A stretch of 64,000 bases of DNA from Antedon mediterranea. Lineage: Eukaryota; Echinodermata; Crinoidea; Comatulida; Antedonidae. Under the pieces are notes generated by a model. That model saw nothing but the letters and a program-made list of their open reading frames with translations, searched no databases and was not told the DNA's origin. The stretch's first letter is position 1. Every line of letters begins with the position of its first letter. Location of the stretch: contig NC_092678.1 of NCBI RefSeq assembly GCF_964355755.1, forward strand, positions 5,366,922-5,430,921. Reading direction: 5' to 3'. The position numbers and the translations under genes are program-made. Shown in pieces: positions 39,907 to 51,690 of the stretch.

Positions 39907-40945
39907 GTAAGCCAATATCAGAATTTCGCAAAAAACTTTTCAAAGCTTTAATTGCAAATATAAATCCTGTGGCACCTGTGGTGTTTGATAATACCTGGGA
40001 TTTTGTGTTCAAGTTGGAGAGGGAACTATTGTTGACGGTGGATAAAACAAAAATGAAAAGGTTTGCAAACTGCCTCGATCCGGTCGCAAGTGCTATTCTT
40101 CTAGGTATGTACATTCCTTAATCAGCATAGTATAAGCCTACACTGGTTTTATTTTAGGTGAGATAGGACCAGTAAGTCCCCTATTATATCCAGATCTAAT
40201 CATGTTATTTGTATCGAGTCGACGTTATCCAACTTTCATTTATTATTTCAGGTGAAGATGACAACCCGGATGCTGGAACACCCATGGTAATGCCCCTTGG
40301 GTATAATTTTAAATTAGCTAATAGTATAGTAGGCCTAATAATGACGGTAGTAAATCGTAAGTTATCAAGTAGGACGAACTGATGCAGATTATGAAGAAGA
40401 ATGTTCCCGTATATTCATTTCCTTCCATCCAGAACTCTCCCAACAATGAAACGCGTTTTATATGCTTCTCAAAGACTATACTAACTGTATCACATTAGCA
40501 CGCGTAATCAACGCAAAATGTCCTATACCTGATGTAGTCCACTAGTTCTAAAAATAACACGAAGGAATCCCAAAGGTATTAAAGTTAAACATTAACCTAA
40601 AGGTATTGTTTTATTATATGTTTTGTATTCACAAATTCTGTTGATTTTTGTTCGATTAGGACCAATGAGCTAAGCCGAATGGAGAGGATTCAGAAATTCT
40701 TAAAAGGTAATTATAAAGACAATACATAAAAAAAAATACAAATGTAGGCTACACATCATCATCACTATTCTGTTCTGACAATCTATAAATATATGGTATT
40801 TGTAAGTACTAAATAAAGAATTAACAAAAATAACAAGCACTTATACCTTTAGATTTAAAATACTGTGTTTTCCCTTTATTTCAGCAAGAAGAAAGAAATG
40901 TTGGTATGTTTGTGGAGTTCTACTGTCTTTTATCCTGGAGTTATC
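39907..40945 (+). pseudogene. Truncated copy of the 31.1 kb DED-3TM gene
   Basis: Begins inside module X (PISEFRKKLFKAL, as at 31747), lacks about 30 nt encoding the LNYKKLNEE part, and then keeps WDFVFKLE to SAILLG (donor at 40105), the acidic linker exon, the RIQKFLKG exon and the start of the membrane exon (CWYVCGVLL). It breaks off after about 20 membrane-exon codons and reaches a stop near 40960. Intron sequence is also closely similar, so the copy is recent and DNA-mediated. It sits inside a copy of the minus-strand exon set. Confidence 0.8.
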
Positions 40946-41008
40946 CTATAATTTTTAGGATACGGAAGACCCCTCCATTGTGACACTTCTATTCAGGAGA
41001 CATCTCTA

Positions 41009-41200
41009 TTAAGGGGACCCTTTCAAGCATGGGATGGATTGAGGTGTGTGAGGACGCCGTACAAGCATTGGTCCTGACGCCTTTTCAAACATCTCTTTTG
41101 TTTGTGCTTTTAATATGTTTGGTTCTTTATTAAAAATTTTTTTTCCGGGGAAACCCATATTATTAAGGGGAAGATTTGATAGGTCCCGAATGTTTCCCTT
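41009..41200 (-). pseudogene. Copy of minus-strand middle exon
   Basis: Encodes NKEPNILKAQTKEMFEKA then GPMLVRRPHTPQSIP on the minus strand, homologous to the 28709-28840 block. A second copy lies at about 51690-51830 in the downstream segmental duplicate. Confidence 0.45.
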
Positions 41201-41894
41201 TTGTATTATCTTAAACAAAATAGGCCTGGGTAAATATTTAGACTTATTATTCCAAACATTATATTGATGTTTGGATAGTTTTATTATCATAAATGCTGTA
41301 CTGTACCAACATTTATAACATATTATATTGCATTTTAAATTTGTTTTACGCTTTTACAATGCAGTACTGTATACATTGTCAAATGTCAATTGTACCTAAA
41401 ATACTACAATGCCTTAAATAAAATAATAAGGTCGGCTGCATAAAATAAAACTTTATAAATTTAAGTAATTTCCCCAGAGACATGTCATATTTGTTACTAT
41501 GGTAACTATTCAAACATAGTCTTATCAATGTGCATTATCAAACAATTAAAGAGGAAATTATGAACCTGTAAATTAGCTACTGCTTGCGTTTACTTTCTGT
41601 AAAGCATACAGATTTTTTGGGCACGAACAGACGGACGTGTATTGGACTAAAGTAGAAAAACAGCGATCAATTTGGAAAAAGTGAATTTGAAGTAAGTAAT
41701 TACTGTATTGTAAGCTTAACTTCTTCAACATTCGCTACCAACAGCAAAATGTATCTAGACTAGACAAAAACACTTTGGGACAACCACAATAGCCTAATCG
41801 CATTACCAGCTGCAAAACAATTGAGCTAAATTGAATTACTAATTTATTATGTAGTCAATATCAATATTATTATTATTCATTCCTCTTCCAGAAA

Positions 41895-44800
41895 ATGTCA
41901 ACAGACGACCTAACATTTGCAGATTTCCTTTCAAAATTAAGTAATGAGTATAAAGGTGAAAAAGTCTTTTGGCTGAAACTGTTGCTATTTGACCACTGTT
42001 CAGGAGCATTGTTAGGCAGAGATGACATCCCAGCACTTGAGCTCTTTAATGAGCTTGATGAACAGGGTTACATTTCTTACAAACCATTAGATGTAGAAAT
42101 TCTAGAGGACATTGCTGAAGTAACAAAGCAGAAGGAGGCTTTAGATGTGATAGAGAAGTTTAAAAATGAGCAAGCAAACACGAAAGTTGACAACTGCACC
42201 AATGGCGAACCAATAACACCATTTCGCAAAAATCTTTATAATGCCTTAAGAAAAAATTCAAAGAAAGTAAAAGTCATTGCTCCTGCCTACAATCTTGAAC
42301 ATGAAGAATATAAGAATATTTGGGACTTTGTATTCAAGCTAGAAAAGAGCAAAAGTCTGGTGGATACAAAGAAGTCAACAGAAAGGTTTGCAAAACAACT
42401 CGACAAAGATGCGGCTGATATTTTACTTGGTATGTAAACACAATCAATAATAACAATAATCATTTTATTGAAAAATAGTTAGAATTGGGAAAAGTTTAGC
42501 TTTAGCTTAAATTCAGATTGTCAGGTGTTGGGAGTTATACAAAACTATTTCTTATATATTCTGCTGTTGATTAACAAGAATATGCTGAGGCATTCACATC
42601 ACAGTTTGTTGACTCAATGACAGAAGGTAATATTTTTCTAGAATTAAAATGCATGCCCAACCCAAATTATGGGTCACAAATATAACATATCCAAATCATA
42701 GCAATTTTCTAGTCTTACGTTAGGCACTCCACATCTTGAGTCTCATTTGTTTATTGTTATATTCCTTCCTATTATCTTATGTTAACAGTGATGTTTACAA
42801 ATGGGTAAATAAAAAAAAATAAAATAAAGAAACCCTGAATTTAATGCATGATGTAAAATGAGCTTCAGACTAATGTTGGGAGATACAAACAGGGAAACAG
42901 GAAAAAAAAACCTGTGAGAAAATAAAGTAGTCTGCAACAATATATTCAATCAATCACATTAATAATGCAAATAAATTTGGATGTTGCACAGTTCAGTCCT
43001 GTCATACAGAGGAACAAGATTTGGTGGAAATCAAATTACAGTCTAAAATCCCTGGTATGGTGGTAACAATTTTGTTTAATTTTTCTTTGACATTATCGCC
43101 TAAAATTTATAAATTTAAACTTACAATACTTAGTATTGTATATTCTGTAATAGCCACTCCATAATCTCTTTCATTTTCTTCCTTATATCTATATACACCT
43201 TTTATAATGTTAAATTATTATTTTATACTAACACATATCATTGTCTCTTTTTATATTTAATCTATGTACAAGATCATTACACTATTTACCAAACTATATA
43301 CACTAATAATTTAATCAAACATTGTATACTCTATCTCTAACGAAACATTTAGATCTTCAATCAACTAAAGCCGAAGTTTAGTCATGTCCCGGAGCATTAT
43401 TTTATTTTTTTCATGAATAATTCATTACCTTAATTATTTTCTATTATAAAGAATTGCAAGATAGCTGATCTACTTCCTAAATATACTAAACCAAACCCTG
43501 TAAATAATCTCTTTTAAATATTTTTTAAAAAGTCATGTTCTTGTGCAAGTATTACAGCTTTTACCACTAGACAAAACATTTCAGTTGGCAAACTCTGTTT
43601 ACACAAGGTATTTAATTTAATCCATGCTTATATAGCGCCCTCTATAAGGTCCCATATTATATCATAGTTATTCTAATGAATTATTCATAACTTCCTGCTT
43701 TAATTGGATAGGAGAAAAAATAATGCATCCCAGGACCACACTCTATAAGTCATGACTATGAATGGATGATTTTTGGGAGCAGGAATGCTTGTAGACCAAA
43801 CCCAGTCCCGTTTTGATTCCGATCAATCAGGAAATCATTATTAATCCTCATTACATTATAAAGATTTCAGTCAACTACTTTTAACATGACTATTTCACAG
43901 GTAAATCTTCTGATGGGGAAGAACATTCAAAGGCACCCACATCACAGACTGTTGACTCCATGAAAGAAGGTAATAACATTTTAGCGTTTAAATGACACAT
44001 TAATGTAAGGAATACTTTTTTCACACACTAATAGTGCTCTGCATTGCTTGTGATACCTCTTGCCATGTAATGCTAAACTTGTTGTTGCTAACATAATTTG
44101 CTCTGTTTCACAGTTGAGACCTCTCACACAGAAGTACAAGGGGCATCAACATCACAGTATAAAGGTCTCAACAAATGTGGTAGTTTCTTTTATTTTAATA
44201 TCAATTAGTGTCACGAACTCCTCTCACGTATGTTTCCGAGCGGTTGAAAATACTTTAGGAACTCCCTTGTGACATAAAAGTATACACACAAAATCCACAA
44301 AGTTGTAAAATAACTCAAAAACAAAGCTTTAATTTCAATCAACTTCAACTTTCAACAATCCAGTAAGCACTTTAAATAACAGCTTCACAATGACTTTACA
44401 ATATAACATCCAACCTCTAATCCAACCTCTAATCCAACAACCTTACAATAGTTTACATCCCTTTATATACAAGATGCTCCTATCCTTCTAGATCATTCTT
44501 TATACTTCTCATTATTACATGATTACAGTTTCTATTAATAGCACTTCTGGAATGTTCTTGATTGTTCTTATTAATTATACATGGTTTATTAAATCAAAAC
44601 ATCTTATTCTAGAATGTTCATGTAAATACTATGTTACTCTATATGTTAGGGAATGGTAATTTATTACACTCCCTCCTCTTTCTGAGCTCAAAACTCTTTC
44701 TTGGAGTTTTGAGGGGCAAGTATACACGGACGTGGCAAAATTTAACCCACTCCTAGTCTATGAAACTTAAATACGCCATAATAACATACAACATAATTAT

Positions 44801-47729
44801 TAATAATTACTAATAATGAACAAACAATATTCATGTAAATTTGTCGGAATGGTTCACTAATTATTACTGACATAGGAATCATAAAATCCTTAAATTTAGT
44901 TTTATACTTTGAGGCTTTACAATACTCTGTCAACGAAATATCATGTGAAAATTTCAAAACACTATTACTGCAATGATATAAAACCAGTAATTTCTCTATG
45001 GGTTCTGTCTGGTGTTTAGTAAAAACATGCCTAAATAAAATTCCGTCCTTACAGACCGTCATATCTTCCCGACATAAACCTTCTTTCCTTTCAATATCTT
45101 CCCGATGTAAACGTTCTTGGTTATCCATCATCTGCTGCATCAGAAGACTCTGTTGTTGTATTTGTTGCTTCATTAACAACACTAAAAAGTCTATACTGCT
45201 GTACACTTTACCGGATATTGTTGTTGATTGTTTATCAGCCATATTTTAAATCTGGATGAGGGTCTTGTTACTAGTTAATCGTAGTTACCGAGACGTTCAC
45301 AAGTCTACTGTTCCAAATAAATAATGTACTGTTCTTAAAACAATGTTTGTGTTCTTACGATTAAACAAAACGTAGCACCGCGGCTTCCGTAAAATATCAC
45401 AGTATTGTAAGTACCGCTTTCACAAAATATCAATAAAGTACAGTTGATCCTAAAACAGCCACCAATCTATGGCAAAATACAGTAGATCAAACTGCTACCA
45501 CAAAATATCACAACAGTACTGTAGATAAATACACAGTTAAGTCGAACAGTAGATCGAAATAACCGCTGCCACCAAATTAGGCTGAACACCGCTGCCACCA
45601 AATTATGTCACGAACTCCTCTCACGTATGTTTCCGAGCGGTTGAAAATACTTTAGGAACTCCCTTGTGACATAAAAGTATACACACAAAATCCACAAAGT
45701 TGTAAAATAACTCAAAAACAAAGCTTTAATTTCAATCAACTTCAACTTTCAACAATCCAGTAAGCACTTTAAATAACAGCTTCACAATGACTTTACAATA
45801 TAACATCCAACCTCTAATCCAACCTCTAATCCAACAACCTTACAATAGTTTACATCCCTTTATATACAAGATGCTCCTATCCTTCTAGATCATTCTTTAT
45901 ACTTCTCATTATTACATGATTACAGTTTCTATTAATAGCACTTCTGGAATGTTCTTGATTGTTCTTATTAATTATACATGGTTTATTAAATCAAAACATC
46001 TTATTCTAGAATGTTCATGTAAATACTATGTTACTCTATATGTTAGGGAATGGTAATTTATTACAATTAGTATTTCACATCATAAGATCTGTTATGCTTT
46101 GTTTAATATCTTGATATATTTCTAGATTTATATGATTTCTTTGTTGTAAGTGATGATGGTGAATGGGAAAAAAGAGTAATAAGAGAGCTGAAAAAATTAA
46201 GATCTGATGTCACTTGCCTAAGTCAAACAGACTGGAACCCTTCACTTATTGACGCAGAAAACATGTCAAACCTTTCAGAAACATGTAAAATGGTATTAGT
46301 GGGATTTACATCAAACCCTATTACAGGTTTTTCAACTTATATTGCTAACCTACTGGTTCAACAATCGACTCGGTCAAAGAATAAAAAACTACAACTTATT
46401 ATAGCAAGAACAGAAAAAGGTGTTGTCATACCACCTTACTTTGGCGGAGTATCTGTTAGCAACAGTTGGGAAAAGGATTTCTATACAAAGATCCTCAACA
46501 CATTAGATGAAGAAGGTAGAGTTACTCCATACCTATAACAATTCTTTTTAATTCGCCATAGTAGACTTCCAAGCCATATTTAACAATATATACACATGTT
46601 CATCTTGCACTAAAATGTTGTTTAACCTTGTTTTATTATTACATTTTTAGCTCCATATGATTTCTATGTTGTAAGTGATGATGGTGCTTGGGAACAAAGT
46701 GTTATAAAGGAGCTTCGAAATCGACAACCAAATATAAAATGCCTAAGGCGCCAAGAAAAGATTCCTTCATATGAAAACTTGCGAAATTTTACAAAGAAAT
46801 GTAAAACGGTTGTAGTGGGCTTTACATCAACTGGACCACATACTCATATTTCAAGAGAAGTTGTAAAACATATGCTTAACCAAAAAGAAAAGACAACAGC
46901 ACAACTGATTGTAGCAAGAATAGACAAGCATGTTAGATTACCCCTAAGCTGGCAAACATTATATATTTGCAACAGTTGGGAAGATGATTTTTACAAAATG
47001 ATCCTGAATACACTAAATGAAATACGTAAGTTTATTTCATATCTAGCAATATTTTGATCTTCATAGCTTGATGTCATAATCCATAGCAAAATTTAAACTT
47101 GCAAGCAAGACCAAATCATATTATTAATCAAATTACAATATATTTATGAAAATAAATTGAAAGATTTTTAAACAGAGTATGCTGGAGATTATAATGGTTT
47201 TTGTTTCATTTTGGGCTTATTAATTTTCTTTTTTCCCAAACGCATCCAACAGGGAGAAACTTACCGGATGGATAAACTATTATGCTTATAATCTTAGAGC
47301 TTAGGGGGTGGATTAGAAAGACTCGTGAGTTATAACTGTGATACTAGGATACTAGGACCGGATTGAACCTATTTAAAAATTAAATAATCTAATATTTGTA
47401 TAAACATAGGTATTCCCATGAAAGCATCAACAAAGGATCCCAAAAACGAAAATTGTGCTTTCAATCATTCAACTTTTAAGAGATTGAAAGAATTTTTTCA
47501 GAGAAGATTTTGCGCCATATTAAGATGTATTGGAAGGGGATCTATAATCTTTCATCTTTTTGTAAACGATGGCAACAGATTAAAGGCATTATGGGAAAGT
47601 CATGTAAAGAAAGAGTTGGATAAAGAACTTGAAGCAATATTGGATTGTTCTGGATGTGAATTAGAAACAGATATAGATGCACATGATTACAAGGTTGTTC
47701 TCAGAAAACTAATGGTAAAAAGTACGTGA
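41895..47729 (+). CDS. DED-X-TIR-TIR-TRADD-N-like adaptor gene
   Basis: Predicted 595-residue protein. CDS exons: 41895-42429 (MSTDDLTF start after a TCTTCCAG acceptor, so a 5' UTR exon lies upstream, possibly ending at GAA|GTAAGT near 41692), 42579-42626, 43901-43969, 44114-44164, 46126-46515, 46651-47025, 47410-47729. Lengths sum to 1788 nt. DED (LKLLLFDHCSG; LFNELDEQGYI; DVEILEDIAEVT) and module X (IWDFVFKLE; RFAKQLDKDAADILLG) occupy about 1-179. TIR 1 (about 236-364) opens LYDFFVVSDDGEWEKRV; TIR 2 (365-489) opens PYDFYVVSDDGAWEQ and has CKTVVVGFTST and NSWEDDFY. The end carries a TRADD-N-like strand-helix (GSIIFHLFVNDG, LKALWESHVKKELDKELE). Inferred role: cytosolic death/immune signalling scaffold. 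The intron 44165-46125 contains an LTR retrotransposon. Confidence 0.7.
44209..46065 (-). mobile_element. LTR retrotransposon (Ty3/gypsy-like), internally deleted
   Basis: Two 460-bp LTRs (44209-44668 and 45606-46065) look identical by reading, with TG...CA ends and a 5-bp target duplication ATTAG (44204-44208 and 46066-46070). Orientation is minus: a purine-rich tract (AGAAAGAGGAGGGAG on the minus strand) abuts the inner edge of the left LTR, and the minus-strand sequence TTTGGTGGCAGCGG next to the right LTR is a likely primer-binding region. The only reading frame (45242 down to 44742, 166 codons) joins a Gln-rich gag-like N-terminus (MADKQSTTISGK) to a piece resembling the region before the integrase zinc finger, so most of gag-pol is deleted. 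Non-autonomous and recent. Confidence 0.88.
46126..46515 (+). other. TIR exon 1 (unit A)
   Basis: 130 codons, phase 1 to phase 1. Box 1 is LYDFFVVSDDGEWEKRV; a hydrophobic strand CKMVLVGFTSN and a box-3-like SNSWEKDFY follow. The segment after the central strand (ITGFSTYIANLL) has no glutamate where NAD-cleaving TIRs carry their catalytic one. Confidence 0.7.
46651..47025 (+). other. TIR exon 2 (unit A)
   Basis: 125 codons, phase 1 to phase 1. Box 1 is YDFYVVSDDGAWEQ; the central strand is CKTVVVGFTST; the following helix reads HISREVVKHML and keeps a glutamate; box 3 is SWEDDFYKMIL. Its counterpart in unit B at 57063-57453 is frameshifted. Confidence 0.72.
47410..47729 (+). other. TRADD-N-like exon (unit A)
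   Basis: Enters in phase 1. It contains a helical, Cys/Arg-rich start, then a strand-helix-strand pattern GSIIFHLFVNDG / ALWESHVKKELDKELEA / IDAHDYKVVLRKLM, as in TRADD-N-like domains found with DED, TIR and NACHT proteins. The frame stops at ACG TGA (47727-47729). A strong donor AC|GTGAGT overlaps the stop, but its phase does not fit the B-box/NHL exons, so this exon appears terminal. Confidence 0.6.
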
Positions 47730-47882
47730 GTTGATTTTTTTTTAAACACCATCTATTTTTATTATGTCCTAATTGTAAGATGAGATATATTTATTGTGCG
47801 CTTTTTTATAGGTTTACATTAATTTTTATCTAAATTGTTTCTTAATGGACCAGAAACCTTATATAATATTAAAAACGAATGA

Positions 47883-48974
47883 CTAAATTTATCCAAAAAA
47901 ATTTTTGACAAAGACGATAAATCCATTACTGTTACTAAAAGGCAAACATTTGTGGTGAGGGCAACTTGTTTAGATAAAAGTGATACATGTAATGTAGTTG
48001 CTACTCTGATAACTCCATCAGGTGAACAAACTGCCACTGAGGTAGAAGACATGGGAAATGGAGAGTATAGAATAAAAGGAAGATGTGACGAGGAAGGTGA
48101 CTGGAAGATGAAGGTCATGGCTGGAGTGGAACACATCAAAGGAACACAAGTTAATATCAAAGTGGAACCACTAGGACTTGTACATACAATTGATAAAATA
48201 GCAGACCACAAAGTAGATAAAAAATACTCAATAACGGATGTAGATCTATATAAAGATGGTTGTATCTTAGTATCAAGTCTCTCTAATGAGTTACTCAAGT
48301 TTAATCAATCAGGTGAATTTGTTGCCAATATTCAATTGGCACACAATGTTAGAGTCAATAAAATGTATACAATGGTTAATGGTTGCATTATGTATAGCGA
48401 CACAGAAGGAAAGAGGGTAGTAATGTGTAATGACAAATTAGAAGAAATCAGTCAATTTGGTAAAGGAATATTGAAACATCCAAGTGGGTTGACGGTAAAC
48501 AATGAAAAAAGAGTTATGCATGTTGCAGACTTTATTGATCATTGTGTGTTTAAATTTGATATCGATGATGGAAGGAAGCTGGGTGAGATAGGTTTTGAGG
48601 ATGGAGAATTGTATTATTCACGTGATGTCAGTTTAACCAAGGAAGGTAATTTATTGGTTACTGATTGGGATAATCATAGAATACCAATGTTTGATGCCAA
48701 TGGTACATTTGCCAAAACATTTGTAAGTGAAGGTGAACAAGATGGAAAAGTCAGGTATCCCTGTGCTATAGAAATGGACAGGGATGACAACATAATAGTA
48801 GCTAGTGAAAACAAAGTACAATTATTTGATGAAAATGGGGTTTTCATCAAACGAATAGATGGCATAAATGATGGCATTAATAGTCCATGTGGAATCAGTG
48901 TGATATCCAATAGACCAAGGAGAGTAGCCATTGCAAATGGTGGAAAGAATAATGTGAAAATATTTAATTACTAA
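47883..48974 (+). pseudogene. Filamin-NHL exon lacking its B-box start (unit A)
   Basis: The frame is open from 47883 and nearly identical to the 58.9-60.0 kb copy (filamin-like, then NHL with TDWDNHRIPMFD and ASENKVQLFDENG). About 620 bp present in unit B (58329-58951), containing the linker exon, the splice acceptor and the whole B-box, is missing; the join is near 47902. Without an acceptor or early ATG the exon is probably not expressed as an NHL protein, although an in-frame ATG at 48050 would make a truncated one. Confidence 0.7.
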
Positions 48975-49044
48975 ACAGAAAAAATGTTTTGTATTTAAAA
49001 CATTACTGAAAACTTATAAATATGTAATAAGTATTATGTAGGTT

Positions 49045-49765
49045 AACAAGGCCATATAGATGGCTGCAGTCGCGTGCTTAGTGTTTACCGACCGACCGAC
49101 CAACCTACCAACTGACCGAAATTACTGAACATGTTTAAAAATGTTGAAATGTTTAAAAACAGTTATATTTTCTTAATTTACACGTGCGTAGCCTGTCACT
49201 TTTGATGTACTCGTATATCGTAATTTCGAGTTGAAAAGTAAGTCAAGAAAACAGAAATCGGGCAAAAAGAGTGCGCAATAACATTTAACGTGCAGTGCGC
49301 GCGCAAAAATCTGCGCACTCATGCCAATTTTGTAAACGCTTAAAATTGCCTGAAACGTACTCTTATTTCATCGAAAATAAATTTTGAAAATTTTAAGCGC
49401 GCGTACCCATGCGTTACATGCGCTAGGCACATAATTGTATTGCCATATGATGATTTATGCCCTGAAATTTATGAGTACCAAACTTTATTTAATTATGATT
49501 CATGGTTGTGAAGATATGATTACAAACGTGATTTTGTTAAATCGTGCGTAGACCGTGTAATTTTTTATTGCGCATCGTGAAAACATAACCACATCGATTC
49601 CTGGCATAAGGAATATACTGTGAAAAATTGACTTAGCTAGATTAAACTGATATCAAGATAAGGTCAGAAAGCAATAAAACGCATAGTGATACCGGACCGA
49701 CAGACAGACAGACCGACCGACCGACATAGTGTGAACTATAGAGTCGCTTCCACGCGACTAAAAAC
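49045..49765 (+). repeat. CCGA-rich repeat, long form (unit A)
   Basis: Begins AACAAGGCCAT with GGCTGCAGTCGCGTGC and (CCGA)n, contains about 570 bp of unrelated AT-rich sequence with GCGC-rich patches, and ends ACCGGACCGACAGACAGA ... GTCGCTTCCACGCGACTAAA. The duplicate lies at 60090-60805. The long form implies that the short copies are internal-deletion derivatives. Confidence 0.6.
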
Positions 49766-51690
49766 AAAGAAACTTAGCTTGCTGCAATTTCTGAAACTTT
49801 AATGAAATATCTTGTACTAAATGTAATACAGTATAAACTAATGTATGATTAGATTTGATGATATTTTAGTAATGAAAGTAGTTAAAAAGTGAAATAAAAT
49901 AAATAAATCCAAATATTTTGAATAGTGAATTTCTCAATTAATGCGTTCATCTTTAAATAGACCGTGGCATATAGTGCAGTCGGTGGTGGTAGTCACTGTG
50001 TTGTGCACTAAAACCGTGAAAGACCATAGGTTTCCTTTGATCCGCGGTTCAAATCCTATCTATGTGTGTGTGTTCCAACTGGCGGGTTGGAATACATGTA
50101 GTTAGCGCACGTCCGTCTTTCAGATGAGATGTTAAGCTGTTAAGAGTCGAATCCTCTACTTTCACCTTTTCGTTCTTGTGAAAGAAGTCCAATTGTAGCG
50201 TTTGCGAAACAGGGTGAATTAAGGTTATTTTTTCAATCAAAATAAAAAAATTGTTGTTCTGTTATTGCACTTGATAAAACAATAGAATAAACATTGAATA
50301 ATGGAAGACAATAACTTCGTAAACACAATAAATATATAAAACTAAAATTTGCTGTTTAGCGGCCAGAGGATATTTACCAGTGGTCAGCATTTTGACATAA
50401 ATAATGCTGGCCAAAAAAAAAATTCTTGGGCTGGAAATTTTTTGTATTATATGGCTGCCAACACTTTTCATTTTTTTTTTAAATTGCGATGCATGTCATT
50501 TCAGGAAAATTATAAAAAAAATTACTTTTTTTTAGACGAATAATTTATTTCCTCATCTCTAGAAACCTTTCCATCAGTAAATGGCAGTCTGTTGGATAAA
50601 ATTGCTTAAGCAAAACAAATCTAGAATTGCATAAAACAAAAAAAGTAATAAAGTTTCACCACATAAACTAAAGCTCAGTTCCCACGATCGGTTTTTTTCT
50701 TCTGTCTTCCAAAGGGACACTGTATTGATTGATGGAAAGTGCCTGTTTCCAGTCACCTTTAGGGTCAAATCTATTATTTTAACTGCTCCCTTGTGTATAA
50801 AAGAGAGAAAATAGTGACTTATGAGTTTAAGTGCATGTCCTATTATTAACGAAACTGACACCAGTTTTTTACACCAATAGCCAATCAGATGGGCAGGAAT
50901 TTGGCTTGGTAGGGATCAACATCTGAATATTGTAGCAGAGAGATATAATATAGTTCACTATATATCTTTTGATTATAGATACTTGAAATAACTTTAGTTA
51001 GGAGTTGAATGGAATACAAAGATTATAAAGTGTTATTAAAAGTCATAATATATTATATATTTATATATAATTATAGATAAAATTATTATATTTTTCTATG
51101 TCTTCTACTTCCAGTTCCTTTATTAAATCATGGTATGCTCCATGGGATTTTCGCCGCTGTATCCATGGTTTCACCCACACACTGCGTTTCTTTTGCAATC
51201 GTTTTTTTCTTCTGCTTGCGTTTATTTAGTTCTCTTACCATATCAAAACTTTCGAAAGTAACACTAAATCCATTTCGATTTGTATTAAGAATATACAATA
51301 TCACAATTGAATTCTAAATGATAATAGAATAGCAAAGCAGAGAGCAGAGAAAGTATTTACACAATGGTTGACAAGGTCAATCCTTGAATACCTACAATAT
51401 ACAAAGATTGTCCCTAAATTGCAAGCTTATGACATTCTATTCAAAAAGTAGGTCATTAGTGACCAAGTGAAGAAATGACTGTGGGATTGCAACACTCTTC
51501 TCCTGATGTCCTATCAATCAATACAAGTCCCTTTGGAAGACGGAAGAACAAACCCGATGGTGGGAACTGAGCTTCAGCTGTGGTGAGACTGATGATGATA
51601 ATGTTGACGATGATAATGACCATAGTGATGATGGTCCTGCTCATAAAGGTAAACATATACAGACGAAACTGAGCAACAATTTCAAATAAA
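49766..51690. other. Intergenic end of unit A
   Basis: Outside the SINE, this holds eroded pieces of the minus-strand exon set (about 50555-50640 and 51440-51560) and GAT-rich sequence at 51580-51640. No intact gene. Confidence 0.45.
49962..50165 (+). mobile_element. tRNA-derived SINE-like repeat (unit A)
   Basis: Contains a B-box promoter match GGTTCAAATCC at 50047-50057 and an A-box-like TGGCATATAGTGCAGTCGG about 70 nt upstream, followed by a core GTCTTTCAGATGAGATGTTA like that of several animal SINEs. It does not fold as an intact tRNA by eye. The duplicate at 61000-61165 lacks about 30-40 bp of the core. Confidence 0.5.

Larger units (their letters stand above)
41030..50900 (+). repeat. 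Segmental duplication, unit A
   Basis: This unit and 51700-61600 share order and high similarity: spacer and leader (41.0-41.9 versus 51.7-52.6 kb), DED exon, TIR and TRADD-N exons, filamin-NHL exon, 3' repeat and SINE. Differences are specific: unit A has the LTR element and a second TIR exon; unit B has a non-LTR element and the B-box exon. Confidence 0.85.

Noticed and set aside
47819-48298. Antisense frame under the filamin-NHL exon (also 58896-59345)
   Set aside because: Shadow of the sense coding sequence; present in both duplicates for the same reason.
49974-50060. Functional tRNA gene
   Set aside because: A and B boxes are recognisable but no cloverleaf with acceptor and anticodon stems could be drawn; SINE is a better explanation.
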